A DNA stretch of 64,000 nt from Galbibacter sp035306585 (GTDB taxonomy: Bacteria; Bacteroidota; Bacteroidia; Flavobacteriales; Flavobacteriaceae): positions 9,492 to 73,491 of the forward strand of contig NZ_DATGNU010000044.1 of assembly GCF_035306585.1 (NCBI RefSeq). The letters run 5' to 3'. Within the stretch, counting starts at the first letter, position 1. The number at the start of each line of letters is the position of its first letter. Shown here one piece after another: positions 17,797 to 27,663 of the stretch. The notes under the pieces are model-generated. The model was given only the letters and a program-made list of their open reading frames with translations. It was not told where the DNA came from and made no database searches. Made by a program: the position numbers and the translations under genes.

Positions 17797-18672
17797 TTAT
17801 AACATCTGAAGGTTAATTACCTCCTGCTTCGTAAGATGACGCCATGTTCCTCTTGGAAGATCTTTTTTGGTAAGACCAGCAAAGGCAACCCTATCGAGTT
17901 TAATCACCTCATAGCCGAGATGTTCAAAAATACGATGTACAATTTTATTTTTATTACTGTGGATTTTGATGCCAACTTCATTTTTATTTCCTCCTTCGAT
18001 GGTAGAAACATCTTCCACCCTCACCAATCCATCTTCAAGGGTTAATCCTTCTCTAATGGCATATAAATCCTTAATTTGAACGGTTTTATTTAGGGTGACT
18101 TGGTATATTTTCCGGACCTCACGACCACTGTTAGTCAATTTTTTAGCTAGATCACCGTCATTTGTAAAAAGGAGTAAACCTGTAGTACTTCGCCCTAGCC
18201 TTCCAACTGGAACAATTCGAGCTTTGGTAGCCTTGGCTACAAGATCCATTACTGTTTTTCGCCCCTTGTCATCACTAGTGGTAGTTAAAAATCCTTTGGG
18301 TTTATTGAGAAGAATATACACTTTCTTCTCTGGGTTAATTGCTCGACCATCAAACTTGACCACATCGTTTAGATTAACTCTATATCCCATCTCAGTAATG
18401 ACCTGGCCATTTACAGTGACATTTCCAGAGGCGATGTAAATATCGGCATCTCTTCGAGAACAAATTCCGCTATTGGCAATGTATTTATTCAACCTGATTT
18501 GATCGGGCGAAATTTGGGTCTTCTTAGATTTATGTTGTTTTTGAATCGGGGCGCTTCCGCGAGAATAGCTCACTTTCTTTGGCTGTCCTCCTTGTCTACC
18601 AGAGCGTTTCTTATGATCCCCACCCTGTCTTTCAAAACTTTTCCCCTTTTTTGAATTATCTGCTCTGCTCAT
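17797..18672 (-). CDS. RluB/RsuA-type pseudouridine synthase with altered catalytic motif
   Basis: A 291-residue protein in three parts. Residues 1-55 are a basic, Gly/Lys/Arg-rich tail. Residues about 60-120 are an S4 RNA-binding domain (LNKYIANSGICSRRDADIYI). The rest is an RsuA/RluB catalytic domain (VYILLNKPKGFLTT onward). The active-site motif normally reads GRLDxxTxGLLL, with the Asp attacking uridine; here it reads VGRLGRSTTGLLLF, Gly for Asp (codon GGG). Two other family positions also differ: KKLTNS for KKLTHP and KIVHRIFE for RIVRRIFE. It may therefore bind rRNA without modifying it, unless the change is shared by the lineage. Confidence 0.85.
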   Translation of the reverse strand: MSRADNSKKGKSFERQGGDHKKRSGRQGGQPKKVSYSRGSAPIQKQHKSKKTQISPDQIRLNKYIANSGICSRRDADIYIASGNVTVNGQVITEMGYRVNLNDVVKFDGRAINPEKKVYILLNKPKGFLTTTSDDKGRKTVMDLVAKATKARIVPVGRLGRSTTGLLLFTNDGDLAKKLTNSGREVRKIYQVTLNKTVQIKDLYAIREGLTLEDGLVRVEDVSTIEGGNKNEVGIKIHSNKNKIVHRIFEHLGYEVIKLDRVAFAGLTKKDLPRGTWRHLTKQEVINLQML

Positions 18673-18779
18673 TTTTAAATTTTCAACAAAGATATGTTAA
18701 TTCTAATCAATTATTAAAAAACATCTCCAATCACTTAAGCCGCTACATAGAAGTATTCGATGCATTAAGACAGTAGGTT

Positions 18780-19688
18780 TCAGCTAATTCGGTGTAATAC
18801 CAGATTAATATCGATTAAAAGAATACTCAATACACCAGAGATGATGATAAACTTAAGAATATTGTGAAGTACTACGTAATGTGTTTTAGTGGATGATCGC
18901 CATAAAATAAATAAGAATACCAACATAAGAAATACACAAGCATAAAAGAATAAGTGCATATATCCTACCTCAAATCTGGCGATAAGAAGATAGGCAGGAA
19001 CAAAAGACAATAATGTAAACAAGGTAATAATTAACTTAGAACTCTGCTCGCCATACACCACCGCAATGGTCTTGTAATTTTGAGCTAAATCTCCTGTGAT
19101 ATTCTGTAGATCCTTTACCAGCTCTCTAATTAAGATAATTAAAAACAAGAACAAGGCATGAACAAATATGACTAACTCAAAATTCTTATAATAGACGAAA
19201 ATAGCAAAGAATGGCGCAATAGCTAAGGTCGCTGAAACCAAGTTCCCTAAAAAGGTCACTCGTTTTAATTTATGGGAGTAAAACCATATTCCAAAAATAT
19301 AGCTGGAGAAAAACACCACTGCCCGAAAAGAAACATAACTGGCGAAAATAACGGACACAAAATTAAGTACAAAGTAAGTGGTTAATTTAAAACGCTGACT
19401 TACAATGCGATCAAGCAACGTTTTTCGAGGACGGTTAATAAGGTCCTTTTCAGCATCGTAAAAACTATTGATAATATACCCAGAGGCAATTGCGATGGCA
19501 GATGCGGCTACAATACAAAACAGATAAGGATCAAATAAAATTGCGGTTACGGAACTATCAGGTGCAAGAATATAAAGGGAGGTAAGGTACTGCGCAAGTG
19601 CGATCACCAAAACATTGTACCCCCTAATTACCGAAAAAAGGCTTAGGAACTTAAGAAGTAAAAGTTTCTGCCTTCGGCTAATTATCAT
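18780..19688 (-). CDS. UbiA-family prenyltransferase (GGGP geranylgeranyltransferase-like)
   Basis: A 302-residue membrane prenyltransferase with about eight helices. The first Asp-rich site reads NSFYDAEKDLINRPRKT, with the second acidic site near KDLQNITGDLAQN, as in the UbiA superfamily. Flavobacterial members are usually named after archaeal geranylgeranylglycerol-phosphate geranylgeranyltransferase, but menaquinone-type or other acceptors are not excluded. It begins 12 nt after mevalonate kinase, so it sits in an isoprenoid operon and probably consumes a polyprenyl diphosphate made from that pathway. Confidence 0.85.
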   Translation of the reverse strand: MIISRRQKLLLLKFLSLFSVIRGYNVLVIALAQYLTSLYILAPDSSVTAILFDPYLFCIVAASAIAIASGYIINSFYDAEKDLINRPRKTLLDRIVSQRFKLTTYFVLNFVSVIFASYVSFRAVVFFSSYIFGIWFYSHKLKRVTFLGNLVSATLAIAPFFAIFVYYKNFELVIFVHALFLFLIILIRELVKDLQNITGDLAQNYKTIAVVYGEQSSKLIITLFTLLSFVPAYLLIARFEVGYMHLFFYACVFLMLVFLFILWRSSTKTHYVVLHNILKFIIISGVLSILLIDINLVLHRIS

Positions 19689-19700
19689 AATGTAAAATTC

Positions 19701-20639
19701 TTAGAAATTATAAACGACCTCTAGCTTATATCCCTCTAGCGCTTTTCTTGCCTTATCAATATCTTGTGTAAACCCTAGGAAGTAACCTCCTCCACCAGAG
19801 CCACAGAGTTTTAAATAATAATCGTTGGTATCGATACCATGCTTCCATAATTTATGAAATTCTGCAGGTATCATCGGTTTAAAATTAGTGAAAACGGTAT
19901 TTGAAAGTTGTTTTAAATTGCCAAACAAGGATTTCACATCTCCCTTTAAAAAGTCTTCGACACAAGCATCAGTGTGCTTGATAAACTGATCTTTCAACAT
20001 TTTCCTAAAACCTTCTTGCTTCATACTCTCCATAAAGATCTGAATCATAGGCGCAGTTTCTCCAGTGGTTCCACTATCTAATAAAAACACAGCCCCCTTT
20101 CCATCGGTAGTTTGAGATGGAATACCAGTTGGCTGAATGTTATCTTTAGAATGTATTAAAATCGGAAGACTCAAATAGCTATTTAAAGGATCAAGACCCG
20201 AGGATTTCCCATGGAAAAATGATTCCATTGCGCCAAAGATTTGTTTTAACTTTAAGAGCTTTTCTCTAGTTAAATTCTCCAGTACAGTAATTTTATCGTG
20301 AGCGTACTTATCGTAAATAGCTGCCACTAAAGCACCACTGCTCCCAACACCATACCCCATAGGAATACTACTATCGAAATACATGCCTTTAGCCACATCC
20401 TCCTTTAATTGTTTTATATCAAAACTTACTATAGGAGACTCCTCTTGCTGAAGCGAATCTAAGTGTTCGGCAAAACGTCTCAAGCTATCATTTGATTTTT
20501 TTGCCTCTGGGGTTAAATCATCACTTAGCTTTAAAGCACCCTTATAAAAGTTATAAGGTATGGACAAGCCTTTGGAATCCTTAATAATCCCATATTCGCC
20601 AAAAAGCAAAATCTTTGAATAAAATAGTGGTCCTTTCAT
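19701..20639 (-). CDS. mvk: Mevalonate kinase (GHMP kinase family)
   Basis: Phosphorylates mevalonate with ATP in the mevalonate route to isopentenyl diphosphate. The 312-residue protein has the N-terminal SKILLFGEYGII (substrate and GHMP motif 1), the ATP-binding loop PMGYGVGSSGALVAA (motif 2), and the C-terminal CGSGGGGYFLGF (motif 3). It is 29 nt downstream of the decarboxylase gene. A separate phosphomevalonate kinase is not in the window. Confidence 0.9.
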   Translation of the reverse strand: MKGPLFYSKILLFGEYGIIKDSKGLSIPYNFYKGALKLSDDLTPEAKKSNDSLRRFAEHLDSLQQEESPIVSFDIKQLKEDVAKGMYFDSSIPMGYGVGSSGALVAAIYDKYAHDKITVLENLTREKLLKLKQIFGAMESFFHGKSSGLDPLNSYLSLPILIHSKDNIQPTGIPSQTTDGKGAVFLLDSGTTGETAPMIQIFMESMKQEGFRKMLKDQFIKHTDACVEDFLKGDVKSLFGNLKQLSNTVFTNFKPMIPAEFHKLWKHGIDTNDYYLKLCGSGGGGYFLGFTQDIDKARKALEGYKLEVVYNF

Positions 20640-20668
20640 GTATGCTCTTATTGCATGGTACTTCTAAA

Positions 20669-21751
20669 TTACAATTTTTTAGCACCAAATCCTATCTGGT
20701 CGCAAATATACTGCTCGTTTTTACAATATACAACCAGTTCATTTCTAATAAATTGAATAACAGTCTCTTTTTCTGCCTCAGGGTAGAGCAAATGAACATT
20801 CGCTCCTGCATCCAGCGTAAAGCACAAGTTGCTATTGGTCTCAGATCTATATTCCCATACTTTTTCTATAATGCTAAGGGTATTAGGACGAAGCAATAGG
20901 TAATAAGGCATAGAACTCATCATAATGGCGTGAAGCATCAAAGCCTCACTCTCCACGACCTTAGTAAATGCTTCTAAGTCTCCTTGCTTTAAAATTTGCA
21001 ATAGCGCAGATAGATTTTTGTGAGCTTGTTCAAATCGAGCAGTTGCAAAAGGATGCCCATTAACAAGATCGTGCCCAACGGTGCTACTTACCTTTTTCTC
21101 CCCGACATCCACAAGTAAAACAGTGTCTTGGTAATTTTTAAAACGATCATGTACCTCACCTTGGTAGTTGACTCCATAAAGATTAGTGCTCTGAGGTATT
21201 TCTTGGTGCTTCCCAAAAACCATTAAAGGTCCTTGGGTGCTTCTACATGCACTTCCCGAACCTAAGCGAGCCAAAAAGGACGCCTTCTTATAGAAATACT
21301 CCTGATCCATATCGGAAACCAAGGTTTTCTCCATGCTCATAAAACAAAGTGCCAAAGCACTCATCCCACTGGCAGAAGATGCTATACCACTACTGTGAGG
21401 AAACGAATTGGTCGTCTGAATTTTAAAATGATAGGAATCGACAAAAGACAAATAAGGTTGAACTCTTTTGAAAAATGTTTCAATCTTCGGCGCAAAATCA
21501 GGTTTTGGCTTTCCATCCAATAACACCTCAAAACTAAATTCCTTCTCCAATTGAACTTTAGGACTTACCTGAACCCGGGTTTTGGTATGGCATTTATCCA
21601 AGGTAAAACTTATGGACGGGTTTGCAGGGATCTGAATTTCTTTCTTTCCCCAATATTTTATAAGAGCGATATTGCTCGGAGATTGCCATCCAAAGTCTAC
21701 CTCTTCCAACTGGTCAGTGTAAGGCTTAGAAATAAAATCTTTATAAATCAT
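20669..21751 (-). CDS. mvaD: Diphosphomevalonate decarboxylase
   Basis: ATP-dependent decarboxylase giving isopentenyl diphosphate. The 360-residue protein carries NIALIKYWGKKE, PANPSISFTLD, the phosphate-binding SFPHSSGIASSASGMSALAL and the C-terminal Asp region TLDAGANVHLLYP. These are diagnostic for the family and distinguish it from mevalonate kinase. It is transcribed toward mevalonate kinase and UbiA. Confidence 0.95.
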   Translation of the reverse strand: MIYKDFISKPYTDQLEEVDFGWQSPSNIALIKYWGKKEIQIPANPSISFTLDKCHTKTRVQVSPKVQLEKEFSFEVLLDGKPKPDFAPKIETFFKRVQPYLSFVDSYHFKIQTTNSFPHSSGIASSASGMSALALCFMSMEKTLVSDMDQEYFYKKASFLARLGSGSACRSTQGPLMVFGKHQEIPQSTNLYGVNYQGEVHDRFKNYQDTVLLVDVGEKKVSSTVGHDLVNGHPFATARFEQAHKNLSALLQILKQGDLEAFTKVVESEALMLHAIMMSSMPYYLLLRPNTLSIIEKVWEYRSETNSNLCFTLDAGANVHLLYPEAEKETVIQFIRNELVVYCKNEQYICDQIGFGAKKL

Positions 21752-21839
21752 GTGTCAATTACAGTTTAGGCAAAGATACGCTAAAGTGTGAACGTGGCTG
21801 CAAGTTTTACATATCCAAAAAGTACTTCAAAAGATTTAA

Positions 21840-23102
21840 CTAGTTACTTAACTTCTTAGAAATGGCGCTAGCAACAATAAAGCCTCCCGTCCAAGCGTTT
21901 TGAAAGTTAAAACCTCCTGTTATAGCATCTATATCTAAAACCTCACCTGCCAAATAAAGTGAATCGCACACTTTACTCTCATAGGTTTTGAAATTAATAT
22001 CTTTTAAATCCACTCCTCCTGCTGTTACGAATTCTTCTTTAAAAGTGCTCTTTCCACTGACACTGAATTGGCATTGAGTGAGCTGCTGGGCTAAATGCCT
22101 TAATTGAATTTTACGTATATCAGCCCATTTCATTTCTTTTAAAACGCCTATGGCTTCAAGTAATTTCAGCCAAAGACGTTTTGGAAGATCAAATGGTCTG
22201 GTGTTATAAACATGCTTTTTAGCAAATTCCTGTTTTAATTCAGTTAAATGCAATACCATAGCCTCCAAGGTATATTGGGGCAACCAATTTACACGAATTT
22301 TAAATTGGTAGTTCATTTGATGGAGCGCTCGTGCACCCCAGGCGGATAATTTTAAAATTGCAGGGCCACTCATCCCCCAATGGGTAATTAGTAAAGGTCC
22401 ACTGGAGGTAGATGCACTAGAGACTTCCAAATCAATCGGTTCCCCAGCCTGATTAAGCAGACTAACCTTGGCCTCTGTGGAGAGTCCCATAAGGCCTTGA
22501 ATTCTGTGGTCTTTTATATTAAACGTAAAGAGCGAAGGCACTGCCGTTACCAGTTTATGACCCATATTTTCTAATTGAACCCACATTTTAGGATTACTTC
22601 CAGTGGCAATCACCACATGAGCAGCACGATAGTCTCCTTGTGTGGTTTCTAGCGCCCATGGAGTTTCTTTTAGATCCGTTCTGTGGATGGATTTTACTGC
22701 GCAACTGGCATGAACCTTCACACCAAGAGTATTGATTTGATCCACAAAACAATCAATGATGGTTTGTGATGAATCACTTTGTGGAAAAACCCTTCCGTCT
22801 TCTTCAATCTTAAGAGCCACTCCACATGATTCAAAAAAATCAAAGATGTTGCCACTGCAAAAGCTATGAAAGGGACCTTTTAGTTCACGTTTGCCCCTAG
22901 GATAGGCATTTACAAATTCATTGGGATCAAAGATGGCGTGTGTCACATTGCAACGTCCACCTCCAGAAATTTTAACTTTCGTTAATACTTCCTTGCCACG
23001 TTCAAGTATTACGATCTTTCGCTCTGGCTGCAATCTAGCCAGTTGTATAGCAGTAAAAAAACCCGCTGCTCCGCCTCCTACAATGATAACGTCAAAATCC
23101 AT
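21840..23102 (-). CDS. BaiN/HI0933-family NAD(P)/FAD-dependent flavoprotein
   Basis: A 420-residue flavoprotein. The FAD Rossmann motif DVIIVGGGAAGFFTAIQLA is at the N-terminus, followed by KVKISGGGRCNVTH, which marks the HI0933/YhiN/BaiN family. The C-terminal FVTAGGVDLKDIN and LAGEVLDIDAITGGFNFQNA complete the cofactor site. The true substrate of most members is not known. It starts only 20 nt after the GDPD stop on the same strand, with an 88-nt gap to mvaD. Confidence 0.9.
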   Translation of the reverse strand: MDFDVIIVGGGAAGFFTAIQLARLQPERKIVILERGKEVLTKVKISGGGRCNVTHAIFDPNEFVNAYPRGKRELKGPFHSFCSGNIFDFFESCGVALKIEEDGRVFPQSDSSQTIIDCFVDQINTLGVKVHASCAVKSIHRTDLKETPWALETTQGDYRAAHVVIATGSNPKMWVQLENMGHKLVTAVPSLFTFNIKDHRIQGLMGLSTEAKVSLLNQAGEPIDLEVSSASTSSGPLLITHWGMSGPAILKLSAWGARALHQMNYQFKIRVNWLPQYTLEAMVLHLTELKQEFAKKHVYNTRPFDLPKRLWLKLLEAIGVLKEMKWADIRKIQLRHLAQQLTQCQFSVSGKSTFKEEFVTAGGVDLKDINFKTYESKVCDSLYLAGEVLDIDAITGGFNFQNAWTGGFIVASAISKKLSN

Positions 23103-23122
23103 GCAGCAAAATTAGGTTTATT

Positions 23123-23884
23123 TTATCGGCTTCCCTGAATCCGATCTGGGTAGTCCGTAATGATACCATCCACTTTAAATCTTTTCATAGCATTGATATC
23201 GGCCGTATCATTGACAGTCCAGGGATATATTTTAAAATTCTTTTCATGCATACGTTCGACATTCTGAGAATTCAAACTTTTAAAATGAGGATGTATAGCG
23301 ACCGCATCTAACTTTTCTCCTTCTAAAATAGCACCGTCGATATCTTCGCTTGTCAGAATCCCTATAGGAATCTGTGGACTCAATTCTCTGATGGCCTCCA
23401 ATTCATCCCACCGAAAACTAGAGATGATAAAATCATTGAGTTTCCAACCTTTTGTATCTATATAATACTGTAAAATATCAAATACTGGTTTGGCTGTCCC
23501 AGCTCCTTTGAGCTCTACATTTAAAACTACCCTTGCATCGATCAAATCCAACACTTGCGCTAAGGTAGGTATTTTTACACCTCCTTCTAATGAGAGCGTA
23601 TCCAAGGTTTCTTTCCTGTAGGCTTCAATAGGTCCTGTTGCCTGAGTCAACCGATCCACCGTTTGATCATGGAAAACAATAATGGATCCATCGGCTATTT
23701 TGAAAACATCAATTTCAATGGCATCAGAACCTAGGTCAATTGCTTTCTCAATAGATGGCAGGCTATTTTCTACCACATGACCACGAGCGCCTCTATGGCC
23801 TATTATAATGGGATCTTCTTTCATTTCAGTACAGCTTAATACACTCACCATTGCGAGTGTCAATAGTCCTTGTTTTTTTAACAT
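23123..23884 (-). CDS. Glycerophosphodiester phosphodiesterase family lipoprotein
   Basis: A 253-residue GDPD-fold enzyme that hydrolyses glycerophosphodiesters. A lipoprotein signal ending LSC places the lipidated Cys at residue 18. The mature part starts with IIGHRGARGHVVENSL (catalytic His-Arg), then EIDVFKIADGSIIVFHD (metal ligands and second His) and the ending VDGIITDYPDRI. It lies 30 nt downstream of a GH13 gene, so it could be read with the maltodextrin block, though its substrate is unrelated. Confidence 0.92.
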   Translation of the reverse strand: MLKKQGLLTLAMVSVLSCTEMKEDPIIIGHRGARGHVVENSLPSIEKAIDLGSDAIEIDVFKIADGSIIVFHDQTVDRLTQATGPIEAYRKETLDTLSLEGGVKIPTLAQVLDLIDARVVLNVELKGAGTAKPVFDILQYYIDTKGWKLNDFIISSFRWDELEAIRELSPQIPIGILTSEDIDGAILEGEKLDAVAIHPHFKSLNSQNVERMHEKNFKIYPWTVNDTADINAMKRFKVDGIITDYPDRIQGSR

Positions 23885-23914
23885 CTTTGAAGTTTTACAG
23901 GTGGTACTTCCACA

Positions 23915-25801
23915 TCACTGAATTTCAAAAATAAATGATTGCAATGGATTTATCCTAATTTTTACAGTCCCAATATCATTTCTTAACGTTAATTTGTTAC
24001 TGCCTCCATAGAGCAAATCCTTCAAAGGGTATTTTGTTTTATCAAGGTTCCAAGTCGCCATAAGATCCTTTGGGAGTTGCAATTCAAACGCATAGGTGTT
24101 TTGAGTATCAAAGTTTGAAATCACCACTAATTGTTGATCTTCAGTGTACCTTACAAAGGAATATACATCTTGGTTATAACCAGGGCTATTCTCAATATTA
24201 TACTCATGAATATCCTTCATATGTCCCATGATCGCAGGCTGACTCTCGGCCACATTGAGCAATCGTTTATAGAAGTCTCGCAATTGCTTTTCCTGTGGGG
24301 TGCTTTGTCCACCATCAAATTTTCCTCCATTCATCCATCTTTGATGGTGAGGTACCCCCACATAATCAAAAATAGAAGTCCTACTGGGTTTACCAAAACC
24401 AGCATCTTCTGCTCCAGGTTCTCCGACTTCTTGTCCAAAATAAATCATTACAGGCCCCGTAGAGATGGTCGCAAGTACAGTCATCGCTGGTTTGCCTATT
24501 TGGGCATCTCCAGCAAACTCAGGACTTGCAATTCGTTGCTCATCATGATTTTCTAAAAAGTAGAGTAAATGAGGTGATATGTCTTTGGAGGCTTTACGCA
24601 CTTGGGCAATATAACTCGTCTTACCATTGTCTTTCATGATTTGTTTTATAGAATCATACATGGCAACTTTATCATACAAATAATCCATTTTACCCTTATA
24701 TAGATAATCTCGATATAAGGCCGGGTTATAGACCTCAGCCAGTAAAAATGCATCTGGGTTCTTCATCTTAATAGCGGAATTCATATAACTCCAAAATTCT
24801 ACAGGGACCATTTCGGCCATATCATATCGAAATCCATCAACCCCCATGGCTATCCAATATAGCGCTATATCTTTGAATTTCACCCACGAATCAGGCACTT
24901 GTTTATCTCTCCAAAATTCAAAATGCTTCTGAAAAGGTTCATTTTCATATCCCTTTGGCAAAGAGTCAAACGCTCTTGTACCATCGACAGATATCCCATA
25001 ATTAACCTTCACAGTTTCATACCAATCATTTTGATCAGGTTGTGATGACCTAGCACCATTACCTGTCCATTTTGCAGGATGCTCCTTAAAACGACCATCA
25101 ATAAGTGGGTGACTTTCTCCTCCTAAGGGAAGATAACCATCCCTCCATTTAGGCAACTCAAAAGCTTCCCCTGGATTGTAATAGAAATTATTATCCCGCT
25201 TGTATTGTACTGTAGTATCATCACTTGTCCCAAAGTCTTCAACACCTTCAGGGGCTGATACACTGTGGTAATTTCTTGCTAGGTGATTTGGAACAATATC
25301 GATAATAACTTTCATTCCAGCTTGGTGGGTTCTTTTAAGGAGTTGTTTAAACTCTTCCAACCTATTTGCGGGGTCAGTTGCCAAATCAGGATTGACATTG
25401 TAATAATCCTTCACCGCATACGGAGAGCCAGCTCTTCCTTTAACAACTTCTGGGTCATCATTGGTAATGCCATATTTGGTGTAATCACCAACAAGTGCAT
25501 GATGCGGTATTCCAGTATACCAAATATGAGTAATCCCTAAATCTTTAATTTGCTTTAAGGCCTCCGGGGTGAAGTCTTTAAATTTACCTACGCCATTCTC
25601 CTGTTTGGTTCCCCAAGCTTTATTGGTAGTGTTGGTGTTTCCAAATAATCTAGTAAACACCTGATATACTACTTTTTTGGATTCCGTTGGTGTTTGTGCC
25701 ACAGTAGTACTTTGCTTTTTATCATTGGCTGTTGGTGTACAGCTGATCAAAAACAACATTACCAGAACGGGCAGTGAGATAACCGAAAGTTTCTTCATCA
25801 T
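23915..25801 (-). CDS. GH13 alpha-amylase-family lipoprotein
   Basis: A 628-residue glycoside hydrolase family 13 enzyme. Its lipoprotein signal ends FLISC. The catalytic sites are visible: VIIDIVPNH (region I), GVDGFRYDMAEM (nucleophile Asp), LLAEVYNP (acid/base Glu) and FLENHDEQR (third Asp). The residues after the lipid Cys (TPTANDKK) are not the acidic run used for surface export in this phylum, so periplasmic anchoring is more likely. It probably trims maltodextrins. It is 18 nt downstream of the next GH13 gene in the same operon. Confidence 0.92.
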   Translation of the reverse strand: MMKKLSVISLPVLVMLFLISCTPTANDKKQSTTVAQTPTESKKVVYQVFTRLFGNTNTTNKAWGTKQENGVGKFKDFTPEALKQIKDLGITHIWYTGIPHHALVGDYTKYGITNDDPEVVKGRAGSPYAVKDYYNVNPDLATDPANRLEEFKQLLKRTHQAGMKVIIDIVPNHLARNYHSVSAPEGVEDFGTSDDTTVQYKRDNNFYYNPGEAFELPKWRDGYLPLGGESHPLIDGRFKEHPAKWTGNGARSSQPDQNDWYETVKVNYGISVDGTRAFDSLPKGYENEPFQKHFEFWRDKQVPDSWVKFKDIALYWIAMGVDGFRYDMAEMVPVEFWSYMNSAIKMKNPDAFLLAEVYNPALYRDYLYKGKMDYLYDKVAMYDSIKQIMKDNGKTSYIAQVRKASKDISPHLLYFLENHDEQRIASPEFAGDAQIGKPAMTVLATISTGPVMIYFGQEVGEPGAEDAGFGKPSRTSIFDYVGVPHHQRWMNGGKFDGGQSTPQEKQLRDFYKRLLNVAESQPAIMGHMKDIHEYNIENSPGYNQDVYSFVRYTEDQQLVVISNFDTQNTYAFELQLPKDLMATWNLDKTKYPLKDLLYGGSNKLTLRNDIGTVKIRINPLQSFIFEIQ

Positions 25802-25819
25802 TATTATTACTCCTTTGTA

Positions 25820-27661
25820 TTACAAAATCTCCAAGATATAACTTTCTTTACCGGCAATGGTAAGCGTATCACCAAGGTTTATTTCACGATCGGAAAGCAC
25901 TTCCTTTGCTGATTTGGCACCCTTGATATTTTCTTTAAATCTACTTAGTTCCAAGGTCTGTTCCTGCTTGCTATTGTTAATCACAACCATTACAGTTTGA
26001 TGGTCATTGTATCTAAAATACACATACACATCATTCTCTGGAATGTACTGAGTTGTTTTACCATTGTGAATGGCTGTAGCTGTTTTTCTCCAATTGAAAA
26101 TCTTGGAAGTTATATCAAAATATGCATTCTCTGACTCGGTTCTCTGCTCCGCTAAAAAGGCATTGTGCGCATCCCCTTCCCATCCTCCAGGGAAGTCTCT
26201 GCGAATATCACCATCGCCTTTTGCCTTATCACCTTTCATTCCGATTTCCGATCCGTAATAAAGTTGTGGAATACCGCGAACTGTGCCTAGAAGTGTCATA
26301 ATAAGTTTGTAATCCGCTATTGAATTATAAATTTGATTGATCCGCTGTGTATCGTGATTCTCCGCAAAGACCAAAATGTTATTAATATCTGGATACAAAA
26401 AGTCATTTACAAAATTTTCATATACCTGTATCATTCCTTTATCCCAGCTAGGTTCTTCCACTTGGAAGGAAGCCGTAATGGCGTCATGTAAGGTAAAGTC
26501 CATCACCGAGGGGAGATAAGAGTTGTAATCCTGAATTGCAGCAACCTTACTATCCTTCTGCCAGTAGGCAATTTGCGCCTGATCGTGCATCCAAACCTCT
26601 CCAACAATGTTAAAGTTAGGGTACTCATCCATTATAGCTTTAGTCCACTTCGCAACGCCTTGTTTATCATTATAAGAATACGTATCTACTCTAAAGCCAT
26701 CTAAATCTGCATATTCAATCCACCAAATCGCGTTCTGAATTAAATAATTAAGTGTCAATGGATTTCTTTGATTAAGGTCAGGCATCGTACTGACAAACCA
26801 ACCATCCATACAGTAATACGCATCTATTTCAGAGGCATTCGGATCCATCTGTGTACTCATTCTATAATTGGTCTGACCATAGCCAGGGAATTGATGAATC
26901 CAATCATAGGTTGGTAGGTCATCCATCATCCAGTGTGTAATTCCCCAGTGGTTGACAACATAATCCATAATGAGTTTCATAGACCGTTTATGAAGCTCCT
27001 CAGATAATCTTTTGTAATCTTCATTGGTTCCATAACGAGGATCTACTTTATAAACATCACTCTGTGCATAGGTGTGATAAGAATAGGTTGAATCATTATC
27101 CTCATTCATGGGCGTACTCCAAATTGCGGTAGCACCTAGAGATTTAATATAATCCAAATGATCTATGACCCCTTGTATATCCCCACCGTGACGTCCACCT
27201 TGATGTGCTCTATTTACTTTTTCCACAACATCCTTATGACTATCATTAGACGTGTCACCATTGGCAAAACGGTCTGGCATGATGAGATAAATCATATCCG
27301 AGGAATCAAAACCCTTTCGCAAGGCGGACTCAGGTCTTCGCTCTTTAAGTTCATAGGTTTTAGAAAACTTGCGTTTTCCATTTTTTTCAAATACAATTTT
27401 AAACTTCTGAGGCTCCTCTTCTTTAGTATCCAAGGTTATAAATAAATAATTTGGATTCTCAGTCCTTTTCACCTCAAGGATTTTAATGCCATCAATTTTA
27501 GGGCTTAACTCGGCTATATTTTCACCATATACCATAAGTTCCAACTGTGAATGTTGCATGCCACTCCACCAAAAAGGGGGCTCAATTCGTTGGATCTGCG
27601 CACTTACTGATTGCAGTAACAGCGCAAAAATTGCCGTTATAAAAAATATATTTTTCTTCAT
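25820..27661 (-). CDS. GH13 neopullulanase/cyclomaltodextrinase-type enzyme (SusA-like)
   Basis: A 613-residue secreted GH13 enzyme with a type I signal peptide ending SVSAQ. Residues about 20-120 form an N-terminal immunoglobulin-like domain of the cyclomaltodextrinase type. The (beta/alpha)8 part holds MDYVVNHWG, DGFRVDTYSY (nucleophile), NIVGEVWMHD (acid/base) and FAENHDTQRI. The layout resembles Bacteroides SusA, a periplasmic enzyme that cleaves maltodextrins and pullulan-like oligosaccharides. It starts 2 nt after the GH97 stop. Confidence 0.92.
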   Translation of the reverse strand: MKKNIFFITAIFALLLQSVSAQIQRIEPPFWWSGMQHSQLELMVYGENIAELSPKIDGIKILEVKRTENPNYLFITLDTKEEEPQKFKIVFEKNGKRKFSKTYELKERRPESALRKGFDSSDMIYLIMPDRFANGDTSNDSHKDVVEKVNRAHQGGRHGGDIQGVIDHLDYIKSLGATAIWSTPMNEDNDSTYSYHTYAQSDVYKVDPRYGTNEDYKRLSEELHKRSMKLIMDYVVNHWGITHWMMDDLPTYDWIHQFPGYGQTNYRMSTQMDPNASEIDAYYCMDGWFVSTMPDLNQRNPLTLNYLIQNAIWWIEYADLDGFRVDTYSYNDKQGVAKWTKAIMDEYPNFNIVGEVWMHDQAQIAYWQKDSKVAAIQDYNSYLPSVMDFTLHDAITASFQVEEPSWDKGMIQVYENFVNDFLYPDINNILVFAENHDTQRINQIYNSIADYKLIMTLLGTVRGIPQLYYGSEIGMKGDKAKGDGDIRRDFPGGWEGDAHNAFLAEQRTESENAYFDITSKIFNWRKTATAIHNGKTTQYIPENDVYVYFRYNDHQTVMVVINNSKQEQTLELSRFKENIKGAKSAKEVLSDREINLGDTLTIAGKESYILEIL

Positions 27662-27663
27662 GA

